DNA of 64,000 nt from Lentibacillus jeotgali (GCF_000224785.1 NZ_AGAV01000015.1:1-64000); one strand, 5' to 3'. Counted from the first letter of the stretch, positions 47,991-57,111 are shown. Notes: a model not told the origin generated them from the letters alone. Translations and numbers: made by a program.

Positions 47991-49410
47991 GATCGATGAA
48001 AATATTTATTCCGTCATTTATATCAAGATGCTGTAAATGAACACCTTGCTTCGCCAATTTTTTCACTTCCAGGATATGACTTTGGGTAATCCGCTCACCC
48101 TTCAGTATGAGGGGGATTCCGGGTGGATATGGCGTGATTGGCTCTCCCGCAATATACCCCGCCGATTGATGAAGCGAAACTTGTGCTGTCCCGTGCCGAT
48201 CCATTACGGAATAATCCAAATCGAGTTCCGTCAGTCGTTCTGTAAAAAGATTGTCTATTGTTATTATATCATGATTCCGTTGATTTTTTAATTGTGCACC
48301 AATCTGTCTGATCGCTTTTTTCAACTGATCAAACTGCGTAAAGGGCGCAAGACCATGAATGAACAAAACCTGATGATTGGTTGAAAGTTCCGGATATATA
48401 CCTTGCTGCTCGAACAAGTCCGCTATCATCCCACCGGTAATGCCCGGTTTTGCCTCCAGCGTTATTTTCAGCGGATCGTCCGCCGGCAGGACATCCCAGT
48501 AATCACTTGAATCAAAAATGTCACTGACCTCACAGGCGCTTTCAAGTATCAACTCCAGATCGTCTGAGGTTAAATTTGCCAAAAATGCACGCGCCAGGTC
48601 CAATGATGCCATAATCGGATAGGATGGACTGCTTGACTGAACCATCTGCAGATAGTGATGCACCTGGCTATTAGAAATCCGATCCGACTGAATATGCAAT
48701 AATGCGCCCATTGTCATCGCCGGTGCCATTTTATGCGCTGACTGAACGACCGCATCCGCGCCAAGTGTTAAAGCAGAAGTCGGAAACATCCTGCCTGATG
48801 AAAAGTGGACACCGTGTGCTTCATCGATCAGTACTGGTACATTATATTCATGGATAAGCTTAATGATTTCTTCGATTTCAAATGTCCTGCCAAAATAATC
48901 CGGATAGGTCAGCACCACGGCCTTGGCATCAGGATGCTCCTGCAGTGCCATTCTGACAGTTTCAATATCTGGTGCTGTATAACGTTTAACCGAATCATCG
49001 AATGTCGGTACCATAAATATTGGTCTGGCACCGCTCAGCTCCAGCCCATTAAAAATCGACTTATGGCTGTTGCGCTGTACAATGATGCTATCGCCTGCTG
49101 CACAAACCGATAATATCATGGCCAGATTCCCTGCTGTACTGCCGCCAATCAAAAAGTGGGTATGATCCGCGCCGAAATATTCAGCAGCCAATTTCTGCGC
49201 CTCATCAATCACACCACCCGGTCCATGTAAGTCATCAAGTCCTGTTAGTTCGGTCAAATCCAGCGGCAATACCGCTTCAAAATATTCCCGTGTCTCCCCT
49301 GGAGGAATTCTGCCGTTTTTATGGCCAGGCACATGAAAGGAAATCGGCTGACCACCGGCAAACCGTTTCAGTGCATCGAATAATGGTGTATTGTTCTGTT
49401 TAAAATTCAT
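47986..49410 (-). CDS. yaaO: Orn/Lys/Arg decarboxylase-family protein YaaO
   Basis: A 474-residue PLP enzyme of the fold-I amino-acid decarboxylase family. It shows SFHVPGHKNGR (about residues 24-34), the aspartate motif LIDEAHGVHF, and the PLP lysine in SAHKMAP (K227). B. subtilis YaaO is a putative lysine, arginine or ornithine decarboxylase; the substrate cannot be told from sequence here. In B. subtilis xpaC and yaaN lie between csfB and yaaO; they are missing. Confidence 0.9.
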   Translation of the reverse strand: MNFKQNNTPLFDALKRFAGGQPISFHVPGHKNGRIPPGETREYFEAVLPLDLTELTGLDDLHGPGGVIDEAQKLAAEYFGADHTHFLIGGSTAGNLAMILSVCAAGDSIIVQRNSHKSIFNGLELSGARPIFMVPTFDDSVKRYTAPDIETVRMALQEHPDAKAVVLTYPDYFGRTFEIEEIIKLIHEYNVPVLIDEAHGVHFSSGRMFPTSALTLGADAVVQSAHKMAPAMTMGALLHIQSDRISNSQVHHYLQMVQSSSPSYPIMASLDLARAFLANLTSDDLELILESACEVSDIFDSSDYWDVLPADDPLKITLEAKPGITGGMIADLFEQQGIYPELSTNHQVLFIHGLAPFTQFDQLKKAIRQIGAQLKNQRNHDIITIDNLFTERLTELDLDYSVMDRHGTAQVSLHQSAGYIAGEPITPYPPGIPLILKGERITQSHILEVKKLAKQGVHLQHLDINDGINIFIDQ

Positions 49411-49460
49411 GATTAACCGTCCTTTATGTATACCTATTCATAATCATAATCATAAACAAC

Positions 49461-49492
49461 AAAAAAGACCGCTGCAACAATTAGCAGCAGTC
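49461..49492 (-). terminator. terminator of csfB
   Basis: On the minus strand GACTGCTG and CAGCGGTC pair (one G-U) and are followed by a run of six T, starting a few nucleotides after the csfB stop. Confidence 0.85.
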
Positions 49493-49498
49493 CCTGTT

Positions 49499-49690
49499 CT
49501 AGGAATATAGTGTTGGCTGATTCATATTTTTTAATTTTTGCAGATAATAGCGATATTTTTCTTCCCTTGGTTCGGTATGAATCATATTCGTTTCGCATTC
49601 ACAACAAATGAACAATTTGTATAAATGAATGCCCCATTCTTTTTCCTCTTCACAAATACCGCACCGTTCCGTCGTTAATTTTTGTACCAT
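49499..49690 (-). CDS. csfB: anti-sigma factor Gin (CsfB)
   Basis: CsfB/Gin inhibits sigma-G prematurely and sigma-E in the forespore. The 63-residue protein has two zinc-coordinating pairs, CGICEEEKEWGIHLYKLFIC with CEC following, and ends PTLYS, as in B. subtilis. GGAGGTGGGGAC precedes the ATG. It lies behind a near-perfect sigma-F promoter and has its own terminator. Confidence 0.93.
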   Translation of the reverse strand: MVQKLTTERCGICEEEKEWGIHLYKLFICCECETNMIHTEPREEKYRYYLQKLKNMNQPTLYS

Positions 49691-49709
49691 GTCCCCACCT
49701 CCGTTAGCT

Positions 49710-49739
49710 TAGTATCTCCTAATCTAACGAATTTTATAC
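49710..49739 (-). promoter_or_regulatory. sigma-F promoter of csfB
   Basis: On the minus strand, GTATA (49735-49739), 15 bp, GGAGATACTA (49710-49719). All defined positions of the sigma-F -10 consensus GGNNANAHTR match. B. subtilis csfB is a sigma-F gene. Confidence 0.8.
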
Positions 49740-49890
49740 GAATCATTGAAACTTTTTTCAAAACAGCTGTTTCAATAAAAGTATATGCCGGGGAGGCTTA
49801 TTTCTTTACACATCATACGAGCACAGGCCAGAACAATTTTTTACGGTTAGTTTTTCTTATAAGGTCAACCATAATGTATACTTTCTGACA

Positions 49891-50154
49891 CTATAAAATA
49901 AATAAATGAATGGCAGCAAGAGACGTCAGGCCAAACAAACCTAAAAACCCTGAGACAATAACTGTAAATAGATTGATAGGGATATGCAAGCCAATCGCCC
50001 CGCCAAACACATTAAAGAAAAACAGGAACAATATGCCGATTCCTAATTTCACAGTACTGTTCGCAATAAAACGCATTGGCTTAACAGGAGCTCCCACAAA
50101 TAATAGAATGACGATTAACACAACCATAATCGAAATAACCAGTGTCGAACTCAT
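49891..50154 (-). CDS. bofA: pro-sigma-K processing inhibitor BofA
   Basis: BofA holds SpoIVFB inactive in the outer forespore membrane until sigma-G signals. The 87-residue, very hydrophobic protein has two to three membrane segments (about residues 4-22, 32-55, 62-86) and the conserved HIPIN motif (GLHIPINLFT). It follows yaaL-recR as in B. subtilis. The rRNA operon that lies beyond bofA in B. subtilis is not present here. Confidence 0.93.
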   Translation of the reverse strand: MSSTLVISIMVVLIVILLFVGAPVKPMRFIANSTVKLGIGILFLFFFNVFGGAIGLHIPINLFTVIVSGFLGLFGLTSLAAIHLFIL

Positions 50155-50233
50155 ACCGAATCACTCCTTTTCCTTGTCCCTTTCTATTTTTATATGAAAG
50201 GTTAGACGGAAAAAGAACTGAATTCTATGGAAT

Positions 50234-50443
50234 TTACCTGATGGCACTGATTTTCCGGTATCTTGCTTCCCGCCATAAAAATAAATACTTTGCTTGGGCA
50301 AGACGCTCTTTATAATAGCCATCATATGTTGGTTCGATACTTTTCTTCACGATTGACTGAATTTCTTTCCACTCGTGTTCCAGCGTAAATAATGAATCCA
50401 ATAATTGCTCGTCAACTTCCCGTTTTCTCCGTTTTCTCCCCAT
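50234..50443 (-). CDS. yaaL: YaaL-family small protein (DUF2508)
   Basis: A 69-residue basic, mostly helical protein with no assigned biochemical role. It carries LDSLFTLEHEWKEIQSIVKK and the conserved AQAKYLFLWREARYR. I start at the ATG at 50443 after AGGTGAGG; a GTG three codons earlier is part of that site. It lies between recR and bofA, conserved in Bacillaceae. Confidence 0.9.
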   Translation of the reverse strand: MGRKRRKREVDEQLLDSLFTLEHEWKEIQSIVKKSIEPTYDGYYKERLAQAKYLFLWREARYRKISAIR

Positions 50444-50458
50444 GCGCCTCACCTGTCT

Positions 50459-51055
50459 TTATAGATCTCTTCTGCCTTCCAATGCTTTTGACAACGTTAC
50501 TTCATCAGCGTATTCAAGATCACCGCCAACAGGAAGCCCGTGTGCAATCCGGCTCGTTTTAATGCCTGATGGCTTCACAAGACGAGAAATATACATCGCT
50601 GTCGCTTCCCCTTCAATATTCGGATTCGTAGCCAATATTAGTTCCTCAACCGCTTCATCTTTCAATCTGTTAATCAGATCAGGAACATTGATATCTTCGG
50701 GGCCGATTCCGTCCATCGGTGAAATCGCACCATGCAGGACGTGATATTTGCCGTTGAATTCTTTCATTTTCTCCATCGCAATAACATCTTTCGGATCCTG
50801 TACGACACAGATAACAGAGCTATCTCGTGAAGTGTCCTGACAAATGGCACATGGATCCTGATCTGTGATATGACCGCAATTTGAACAGTGTGTCAATTCA
50901 CGCTTGGCATTCACCAGCGATTTGGCAAAATCCATCACATCATCATCTTTCATATTTAAAACAAAAAATGCCAGACGAACAGCAGTTTTGGGGCCGATCC
51001 CCGGCAATTTGGTGAAACTGTCAATCAGTTTGGAAATCGGTTCCGGGTAATACAT
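50459..51055 (-). CDS. recR: recombination mediator RecR
   Basis: RecR acts with RecO and RecF in recombinational repair. The 198-residue protein has an HhH element ([17 protein letters not shown]), a C4 zinc finger ([16 protein letters not shown], about residues 57-72), and a Toprim domain ([28 protein letters not shown]). Start at the ATG at 51055, after GGGAGG; length equals the B. subtilis protein. Confidence 0.97.
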   Translation of the reverse strand: MYYPEPISKLIDSFTKLPGIGPKTAVRLAFFVLNMKDDDVMDFAKSLVNAKRELTHCSNCGHITDQDPCAICQDTSRDSSVICVVQDPKDVIAMEKMKEFNGKYHVLHGAISPMDGIGPEDINVPDLINRLKDEAVEELILATNPNIEGEATAMYISRLVKPSGIKTSRIAHGLPVGGDLEYADEVTLSKALEGRRDL

Positions 51056-51072
51056 ATATACGCCTCCCATTA

Positions 51073-51117
51073 GAAAAACTCAGGCCTAGCCCCATAAAGC
51101 AAGCGCCTAAGTTTTTC
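51073..51117 (-). terminator. hairpin between ebfC and recR
   Basis: A 13-bp stem (GAAAAACTTAGGC with GCCTGAGTTTTTC, one G-U) around a 19-nt loop. The minus-strand tail is GTTTTTCTAA, so it may partially terminate the dnaX-ebfC transcript before recR. Confidence 0.6.
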
Positions 51118-51149
51118 ATACCAGGTCCCCTATCGTGTATTTTCGATGA

Positions 51150-51467
51150 TTAGAACATTCCGCCGGGCAGATTCATCCCTTGGGTGAATTGCCCCATCGT
51201 GTCATTTGTCTTATCTTCAATCTGTTTAATAACATCATTTGTCGCAGTAAGAATCAGATCCTGCAGCATGTCAATGTCATCAGGGTCTACAACTTCTTCT
51301 GAAATTTGCACATCGGTTATTTCTTTTTTGCCATTGGCTACAACGGTCACCATGCCGCCGCCCGCTGACGCCTCAAATGTCATCTCATGCAGTTCTTCCT
51401 GTGCTTTCATCATTTTCTTTTGCATTTTCTGCATCTGCTTCATCATATTGTTCATGTTTCCTTTCAT
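51150..51467 (-). CDS. ebfC: nucleoid-associated protein YbaB/EbfC family
   Basis: A 105-residue DNA-binding protein of the YbaB/EbfC family (B. subtilis YaaK). It has a methionine- and lysine-rich N-terminus ([20 protein letters not shown]), the core [16 protein letters not shown] and the C-terminal [13 protein letters not shown]. It lies between dnaX and recR in the universal dnaX-ybaB-recR order. Confidence 0.95.
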   Translation of the reverse strand: MKGNMNNMMKQMQKMQKKMMKAQEELHEMTFEASAGGGMVTVVANGKKEITDVQISEEVVDPDDIDMLQDLILTATNDVIKQIEDKTNDTMGQFTQGMNLPGGMF

Positions 51468-51491
51468 GGATAACGCCTCCTAAAAAATAAT

Positions 51492-53186
51492 CTATTCATC
51501 GTGAATCTCCAGCAGTTCATCCCCTACCAGCTTTCTCGCTTCCGCCACGATAGGGTCCTCCTGCTGCTCCTCTTCTTTGGTCGCTGATTGTTCCTGCCTG
51601 CTTAAATATCCGTTGCGCAATTCCTGCCATTGGTTTGCCGGAATAGGTATAATTGTCCACTTTCTTCCGGTGACACTTGTGAGCACTGACTCCACCGTAT
51701 CGCGGTTATCCAAAAACAGAGAACAATGAATTTCATATTTAAATTGAACGACTAGTGCCTCATCAGATGCTGCTGCAGGCTTGCTGTCCTGTATTGTAGC
51801 ATGTGCAGGGGCGCTTGTCGATTTCAGTTTGTTTAGAAACGAGGCCCATTGTGACTGCACTTCTTTTAGCATCGGCCGTTCCGCTGCGTCCAGAACACCG
51901 CGGATCTTTTCATACGGAATGTTGTAGCTGTTTTTGGCTGTTCTTGGTTTAGGCCGTTTCGGCTCCGGTGTTGGTGCTGACTGCCTAGCTGCTGCAGGCG
52001 AGTCCTTCAAAGCAGTCAATTCTTTCTCCAAATGTTCCAGCCTGCCGATTAGCCTTGTAACGGCCTCTGAGTCTGCCGCATTTTCTGTCTCCTCTTTCTG
52101 ATGATCCTTATTGGTTATCGTTAAAATGGCAATTTCAATAAATACTTTCGGGCTGGTTGTCCATTTAATTTCCTGCTGGCACTGATTAAGCTGAGTAATT
52201 GCATCCTGAATCCAATCTTCGGAGACTGTCCCGGCAAGCTGCTTAAATGGCTCATCGGCCATAGCCCGCTCGAGAATCCCCTCGAGTGTCGGTGCGCTTC
52301 TGTACAGCAATAAATCACGCAGAAAATAAATCAGGTCATACACAAAGCGCGCAGGATCTTTTCCGTTCTGAATCAATTCATCAAGCAGTGTTAAAGCGCT
52401 CTGCACATCCTGGTCATGCATAGCTTGAACAACGTCTGTTAAAATCCCTTGGGAGACACCGCCAGTAACGGCCAGAACATCCTCCACTTCGACCTGTTCA
52501 TCACTGTACGAAATCGCCTGGTCGAGGATGCTGAGTGCATCACGCATTCCGCCTTCTGCCGCCAGTGCAACAGTTTCCAGTGCTTCATCCGATACAGCAA
52601 TTTGTTCCGATTCAATCACTGTCCGCATCCGTTCAACAATTGACTTATTCGAAATCGGTTTGAAGTCAAAACGCTGGCAACGTGAAGCAACTGTCATTGG
52701 GATTTTGTGAGGCTCAGTTGTCGCCAGTATAAACACGACATGTTTCGGGGGCTCTTCCAACGTTTTCAAAAGTGCGTTGAATGCACTTGTTGAAATCATG
52801 TGCACCTCATCGATGATGTATACTTTATAAGGGACCGAACTTGCGGCATATTTAACTTTATCACGTATCTCACGGACATCTTCAACACTTGTATTCGAAG
52901 CTGCATCCATTTCGATAATATCGTTGATTGAGCCATCCTGAATACCGCGGCAGGATGCACATTCATTACATGGCTCTTTGATAGGGGCATTTTCACAATT
53001 AATTGTCTTCGCAAAAATTTTCGCGGCACTTGTTTTTCCGGTTCCCCGCGGGCCTGAAAAAATATAGGCATGCGAAAATTTTTCCTGAGCTATCGCATTT
53101 TGAAGTGTCTTGGTAATGTGGGACTGGCCGACAACATCCTGAAATGTCTTGGGCCGCCATACGCGGTATAGTGCCTGGTAGGTCAT
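51492..53186 (-). CDS. dnaX: DNA polymerase III gamma/tau subunit
   Basis: DnaX is the clamp-loader motor. The 564-residue protein shows YRVWRPKTFQDVVGQ at the start, Walker A GPRGTGKTS (about residues 45-53), a zinc module C(10)CNECASC, and Walker B IDEVHMISTSAFNALL. The C-terminal tau part ends acidic. I use the ATG at 53186 because homologues begin MTYQALYRVWRP there; an upstream frame of ten codons lacks a site. I saw no obvious slippage signal. Confidence 0.97.
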   Translation of the reverse strand: MTYQALYRVWRPKTFQDVVGQSHITKTLQNAIAQEKFSHAYIFSGPRGTGKTSAAKIFAKTINCENAPIKEPCNECASCRGIQDGSINDIIEMDAASNTSVEDVREIRDKVKYAASSVPYKVYIIDEVHMISTSAFNALLKTLEEPPKHVVFILATTEPHKIPMTVASRCQRFDFKPISNKSIVERMRTVIESEQIAVSDEALETVALAAEGGMRDALSILDQAISYSDEQVEVEDVLAVTGGVSQGILTDVVQAMHDQDVQSALTLLDELIQNGKDPARFVYDLIYFLRDLLLYRSAPTLEGILERAMADEPFKQLAGTVSEDWIQDAITQLNQCQQEIKWTTSPKVFIEIAILTITNKDHQKEETENAADSEAVTRLIGRLEHLEKELTALKDSPAAARQSAPTPEPKRPKPRTAKNSYNIPYEKIRGVLDAAERPMLKEVQSQWASFLNKLKSTSAPAHATIQDSKPAAASDEALVVQFKYEIHCSLFLDNRDTVESVLTSVTGRKWTIIPIPANQWQELRNGYLSRQEQSATKEEEQQEDPIVAEARKLVGDELLEIHDE

Positions 53187-53233
53187 TATCAATGTTTCCC
53201 CTTTATGAACACGCATTTATAGATTCTATGTAA

Positions 53234-53263
53234 ATTATACTCGATGTCATGGGTGAATGTGAA
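53234..53263 (-). promoter_or_regulatory. candidate promoter of dnaX
   Basis: On the minus strand, TTCACA (53258-53263), 18 bp, TATAAT (53234-53239), about 47 nt before the start. Confidence 0.55.
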
Positions 53264-53429
53264 GGGGATTGCAAATAATCACAAGGCTGGCCATTTTGTG
53301 CAGCCCCCCTCCTTTCACACATGCCGTCGTTCCATCAAATGAATGTCGATGCCCGCCCTTAAACTACAATACCATTAACACTTCCATGTCATACGTCAGC
53401 GAAGTATTGTGGGCAAATCGTTAGAAAAC

Positions 53430-53514
53430 CCGGCCTATCGCCAAGCATTAATGGCGAAAGCCTTAGTTGCACTTATGCAGTTAAGAAAGAATTTATACTT
53501 TCTTAACTGCTAAA
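53430..53514 (+). repeat. structured-RNA-like dispersed repeat (copy 1)
   Basis: From TTAGAAAACCCGGCCTATCG through CATTAATGGCGAAAGCCTTA and GTTGCACTTATGCAG to the inverted pair GCAGTTAAGAAAG/CTTTCTTAACTGC. It contains a GGC-GAAA-GCC tetraloop hairpin and closes with a 13-bp stem. A second copy about 90% identical is at 56986-57073. Here it lies between the dnaX promoter region (53264-53429 holds nothing I recognise) and the SRP RNA terminator. Confidence 0.65.
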
Positions 53515-53555
53515 AAAGACTGCATCAACTGTCGCTAACAACATTGATGCAGTCT
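53512..53555 (-). terminator. terminator of the SRP RNA
   Basis: On the minus strand AGACTGCATCAA and TTGATGCAGTCT pair perfectly and are followed by a run of T. Confidence 0.9.
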
Positions 53556-53567
53556 CTCTTCATTATG

Positions 53568-53839
53568 TAAACCGTGCACCCATTGTTGATTGGGCGTCCC
53601 TAAGCGTTACCCAAGTTCATGGCTCGGCTCAGGCTTCCCCGCGGCACACAAGAATGACCACTTACTGCTGCTTCCTTCCGGATCTGACAGGGTTCATGGG
53701 TTCCTGTTGCGCGGGACCTGGGCGTCAACACCACTCCCTTGGGGCAGACCTTAAAAACGTCCAACCTCGAATGGGAATTCGGCCTCGCTATAGCGGATTG
53801 CGAGTTCAGGGCACCGCTACCTCCCCGCTTAGCACGGTA
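53568..53839 (-). ncRNA. scr: signal recognition particle RNA (scRNA, large Bacillus type)
   Basis: About 270 nt, the size of B. subtilis scRNA. On the minus strand it starts near ACCGTGCTAAGCGGGGAGGT and contains GCGGTGCCCTG with CTCGCAATCCGCTATAGC. The conserved helix-8 Ffh-binding region is present, GTCAGATCCGGAAGGAAGCA, and it ends near GGTGCACGGT, which pairs with the 5' ACCGTGC. With Ffh it targets nascent membrane and secreted proteins. Exact ends are inferred. The position upstream of dnaX is as in B. subtilis. Confidence 0.95.
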
Positions 53840-53845
53840 TTAACT

Positions 53846-53874
53846 ATTATACTTATTATAACTGCAAAATGCAA
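53846..53874 (-). promoter_or_regulatory. sigma-A promoter of the SRP RNA
   Basis: On the minus strand, TTGCAT (53869-53874), 17 bp, TATAAT (53846-53851), placing the start about 7 nt before ACCGTGC. Confidence 0.8.
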
Positions 53875-53922
53875 TCATAATCGTGAGCTGGATACAATTT
53901 ACAGACAGTTTTTATACAACAA

Positions 53923-54405
<483 letters not shown>

Positions 54406-54447
54406 TTACCCACAAAGGAAAAACTGAAGTTAGAAAGGAGTTACTTT

Positions 54448-54981
54448 ATGGATACATCTATTGATAACAGTGCCATTATATTTATAGATATTATAAACGA
54501 TTTTAACTTTGAGGGCAGTGAAAATCTGCTTAAAAATACAGATGAGATTTTACCTGGTTTAAAAAAATTAAGGAAGTTTGGAAAAGAAAATGATATTCCT
54601 ATTATCTATGTCAATGATCATTACGGCATCTGGCAGGCAGACTTCCGGAAAATCATCGACCATTGCCAAAATAGCCGAAATCAGCATATGATACAGACAT
54701 TAAAACCGGATGATTCCGACTATTTTCTGATTAAACCGCAGCACTCGGCCTTTTTCCAGACCCCTTTACACGCCCTGCTGAACGACCTCGATAAAACACA
54801 TCTTATCATGGCAGGCATCGCCGGGGATATTTGTATTTTGTTTACGGCGAAAGATGCTTACATGTACAAATACAGCATGCATGTCCCGGAAAACTGTATG
54901 GCGTCCGAAGAAAAAGAAGGCAACCAGTATGCGCTCTACCTGATGCGTTCCGTAATGGATGCACTTATTGGTCCAATCTGA
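54448..54981 (+). CDS. yaaI: isochorismatase-family cysteine hydrolase (YaaI-like)
   Basis: A 177-residue protein of the isochorismatase/nicotinamidase fold. The putative triad is the aspartate in IIFIDIINDF (about D14), the lysine in LIKPQHSAF, and the cysteine in AGIAGDICILFTAKDA. The residue usually threonine two before the Asp-Ile-Cys group is replaced by glycine (TDxC to GDIC). The substrate is unknown. I start at the ATG at 54448, seven nucleotides after AAAGGAG. It is the counterpart of B. subtilis yaaI by position, though the sequence has diverged. Confidence 0.8.
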   Translation: MDTSIDNSAIIFIDIINDFNFEGSENLLKNTDEILPGLKKLRKFGKENDIPIIYVNDHYGIWQADFRKIIDHCQNSRNQHMIQTLKPDDSDYFLIKPQHSAFFQTPLHALLNDLDKTHLIMAGIAGDICILFTAKDAYMYKYSMHVPENCMASEEKEGNQYALYLMRSVMDALIGPI

Positions 54982-55044
54982 GTTATATCCTCCTTCCTTA
55001 AATCATAATGTAGAAAAAAGAGCAAATTTAAGGGAGGGATTTTT

Positions 55045-56334
55045 TTGCAAATTCATGTTGTCCAACAAGGAGACACAATCTATAATATTGCCGATACATA
55101 TGGTTCCATACCAACTGACATAATCGACGCAAACGAACTGGATGCACCAAATAACCTTGTTGTCGGCCAAGCGCTTGTCATCCCAATCGTGGGGCAATTT
55201 TATTTTGTACAGCAAGGGGACAGCTTATATTCGATTGGCCAGCAATTTGGCCTGACGGCTGAACAACTTGCACAAATCAATAATATCCCTGTCGGGGGTA
55301 CGTTACCTGTTGGGGCTCAACTTTATATTCCAGAACAGCCAAAACCGGGAATCACTTCAAATGCCTATATCGAACCGACTGGAGAAGAAGTTTCCCAGAC
55401 GTTAATCAATTCTGCAGAAAAAACAACGCCATATCTTACTTACCTTGCACCGTTTAGCTATCAGGTCAACCGGGATGGAACACTGACAGCCCCGCCTCTG
55501 GATAATTTTGCACAGATTGCCGCTAACCAGAACACGTCACTGATGCTCACTGTTACCAATCTGGAAGAAGGAGAATTCAGTCGTGATCTAGGCCACATTA
55601 TCGTGACGGTCCAGGCTGTACAAAATACATTATTAAACAGTATTGTCAATGTTGCAAATGAAGTTGGGTTCAGTGATGTCCATTTTGATTTTGAATTTTT
55701 GCCGCCGGAAGACCGTGAAGCCTATAATAATTTTTTGAGAAAGGCCAAACAGCGTTTATCTGAAGAGGGCTTATTAATGTCCACCGCCCTTGCCCCCAAA
55801 ACAAGTGCAGAGCAGACAGGAGCATGGTACGGGGCGCATGATTATGCGGCACACGGGGAGATTGCCGACTTTGTTGTACTGATGACCTACGAATGGGGCT
55901 ATAGTTACGGTCCGCCATTAGCCGTATCACCGATCGATGAAGTACGAAAGGTAGTCAATTTTGCGTTGAGTGTCATGCCGGCAAATAAGATATTGCTCGG
56001 ACAAAACCTCTACGGCTATGATTGGACACTTCCCTATGAAGAAGGCGGTGAACCGGCTGAAGCCATCAGTCCCCAGGAAGCCATTACGAGAGCACGCAGC
56101 CAAAATGTGGCCATCGAATTTGACCAGGAAGCACAGGCACCCTTTTATACGTATACCGATAGCCAGGGGAACAATCATGAAGTTTGGTTCGAGGACGCAC
56201 GCTCAATTCAAGCAAAATTTGATATGATCAAAGAATTGGGTCTCCTAGGAATCAGCTACTGGAAATTAGGTTTGGCCTTCCCGCAAAATTGGCTGCTCTT
56301 GCAGGATAATTTTACAATCAGGAAATTGGATTAA
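55045..56334 (+). CDS. sleL: spore cortex-lytic N-acetylglucosaminidase SleL (YaaH)
   Basis: SleL (YaaH) trims cortex fragments during germination. The 429-residue protein has two LysM domains (about residues 2-47 and 52-96) and a GH18 domain (about 105-425) with the catalytic glutamate in DVHFDFEF (E217). The start is a TTG at 55045 after AGGGAGGG. There is no signal peptide, as for other mother-cell spore-surface proteins. It is monocistronic with a strong terminator. Confidence 0.93.
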   Translation: MQIHVVQQGDTIYNIADTYGSIPTDIIDANELDAPNNLVVGQALVIPIVGQFYFVQQGDSLYSIGQQFGLTAEQLAQINNIPVGGTLPVGAQLYIPEQPKPGITSNAYIEPTGEEVSQTLINSAEKTTPYLTYLAPFSYQVNRDGTLTAPPLDNFAQIAANQNTSLMLTVTNLEEGEFSRDLGHIIVTVQAVQNTLLNSIVNVANEVGFSDVHFDFEFLPPEDREAYNNFLRKAKQRLSEEGLLMSTALAPKTSAEQTGAWYGAHDYAAHGEIADFVVLMTYEWGYSYGPPLAVSPIDEVRKVVNFALSVMPANKILLGQNLYGYDWTLPYEEGGEPAEAISPQEAITRARSQNVAIEFDQEAQAPFYTYTDSQGNNHEVWFEDARSIQAKFDMIKELGLLGISYWKLGLAFPQNWLLLQDNFTIRKLD

Positions 56335-56338
56335 AAAG

Positions 56339-56382
56339 ATCCCCCTAACCGCTGTTTAAGCGATCAGGGGGATTCATTTTTT
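56339..56382. terminator. terminator between sleL and the DJ-1 gene
   Basis: ATCCCCCT pairs with AGGGGGAT around an inner CGCT/AGCG; followed on the plus strand by a run of six T. It ends sleL; on the minus strand it lies at the end of the converging yfkM-like gene. Confidence 0.85.
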
Positions 56383-56383
56383 G

Positions 56384-56902
56384 TTATGCGCTCAGCACGT
56401 TCAGTGCCTCTCTGTTAAATGCTGGTATATCACCCGGATCGCGGCTTGTCACCAGCTGATTATCGCATACGACGACTTCCTGATCCAACACTTCTGCACC
56501 TGCGTTTTCCATGTCCACACGGATGGATTTAAAACCAGTTGCTTTGCGTCCATCCAGTGACCTTGCATTAATCAGCAATTGTGCACCGTGGCAGATGGAG
56601 AATACCGGCTTTTTGTCATCCATGAATTGCTTAGCGAATTTCACAAACCGTTCATCCGCCCGCAGCATGTCCGGTGAAAAACCGCCGGGGATAAACAGTG
56701 CATCGAATTCTTCCGGTTTTACATTGTCGATCCCTTCATCAACGGTGACAGTCGTTTCATTATTTTTTCCTGTCACTTCCTTGCCTTTCTCGGCACCGAC
56801 TGTAATCACTTCATGTCCGGCATCTTTAAAAGCCTTGGCCGGATCCGTATATTCAACATCTTCAAACATATCAGTAATAACTGTTGCTATTTTTTTAGCC
56901 AC
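56384..56902 (-). CDS. DJ-1/PfpI-family protein, YfkM-like (general stress protein 18)
   Basis: A 172-residue class I glutamine amidotransferase-like protein. The nucleophile elbow is FSICHGAQLL (Cys about 100), the glutamate loop is FEDVEY at about residues 12-17, and LFIPGGFSPD is mid-protein. It closely resembles B. subtilis YfkM, of the PfpI protease/deglycase family, a sigma-B general stress protein. I use the GTG at 56902 after AAAGGAGTGAT. A sigma-B-like promoter is upstream. It is not found here in B. subtilis, so the gene has moved. Confidence 0.85.
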   Translation of the reverse strand: MAKKIATVITDMFEDVEYTDPAKAFKDAGHEVITVGAEKGKEVTGKNNETTVTVDEGIDNVKPEEFDALFIPGGFSPDMLRADERFVKFAKQFMDDKKPVFSICHGAQLLINARSLDGRKATGFKSIRVDMENAGAEVLDQEVVVCDNQLVTSRDPGDIPAFNREALNVLSA

Positions 56903-56938
56903 TTTAATCACTCCTTTAAGAAATGCTCCATAATAATT

Positions 56939-56964
56939 CTACCCGCAATAGATTGGACTGAAAC
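56939..56964 (-). promoter_or_regulatory. sigma-B-like promoter of the DJ-1 gene
   Basis: On the minus strand, GTTTCA (56959-56964), 14 bp, GGGTAG (56939-56944). The sigma-B consensus is GTTTAA-N12-15-GGGTAT, and the DJ-1 homologue YfkM is a sigma-B protein. Confidence 0.55.
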
Positions 56965-56985
56965 GTAACGGTAATGCCTCATTAT

Positions 56986-57073
56986 TTAGAAAACTTGGCT
57001 TATCCCAAGATTTAATGGCGAAAGCCTTAGTTGCACTTATGCAGTAAGAAAGTATTTATACTTTCTTAACTGC
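56986..57073 (+). repeat. structured-RNA-like dispersed repeat (copy 2)
   Basis: TTTAGAAAACTTGGCTTATC, then TTTAATGGCGAAAGCCTTAG, TTGCACTTATGCAG and the closing pair TAAGAAAG/CTTTCTTA. About 90% identical to 53430-53514 and in the same orientation. It lies between acsA and the DJ-1 gene, directly before the acsA terminator. No gene is seen in it. Confidence 0.65.
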
Positions 57074-57074
57074 C

Positions 57075-57111
57075 AAAAAAATTGGCCACCAATACAAATT
57101 GATGGCCAATT
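57075..57111 (-). terminator. terminator of acsA
   Basis: On the minus strand AATTGGCCA and TGGCCAATT pair around a 14-nt loop and are followed by a run of T. It adjoins the structured repeat. Confidence 0.9.
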
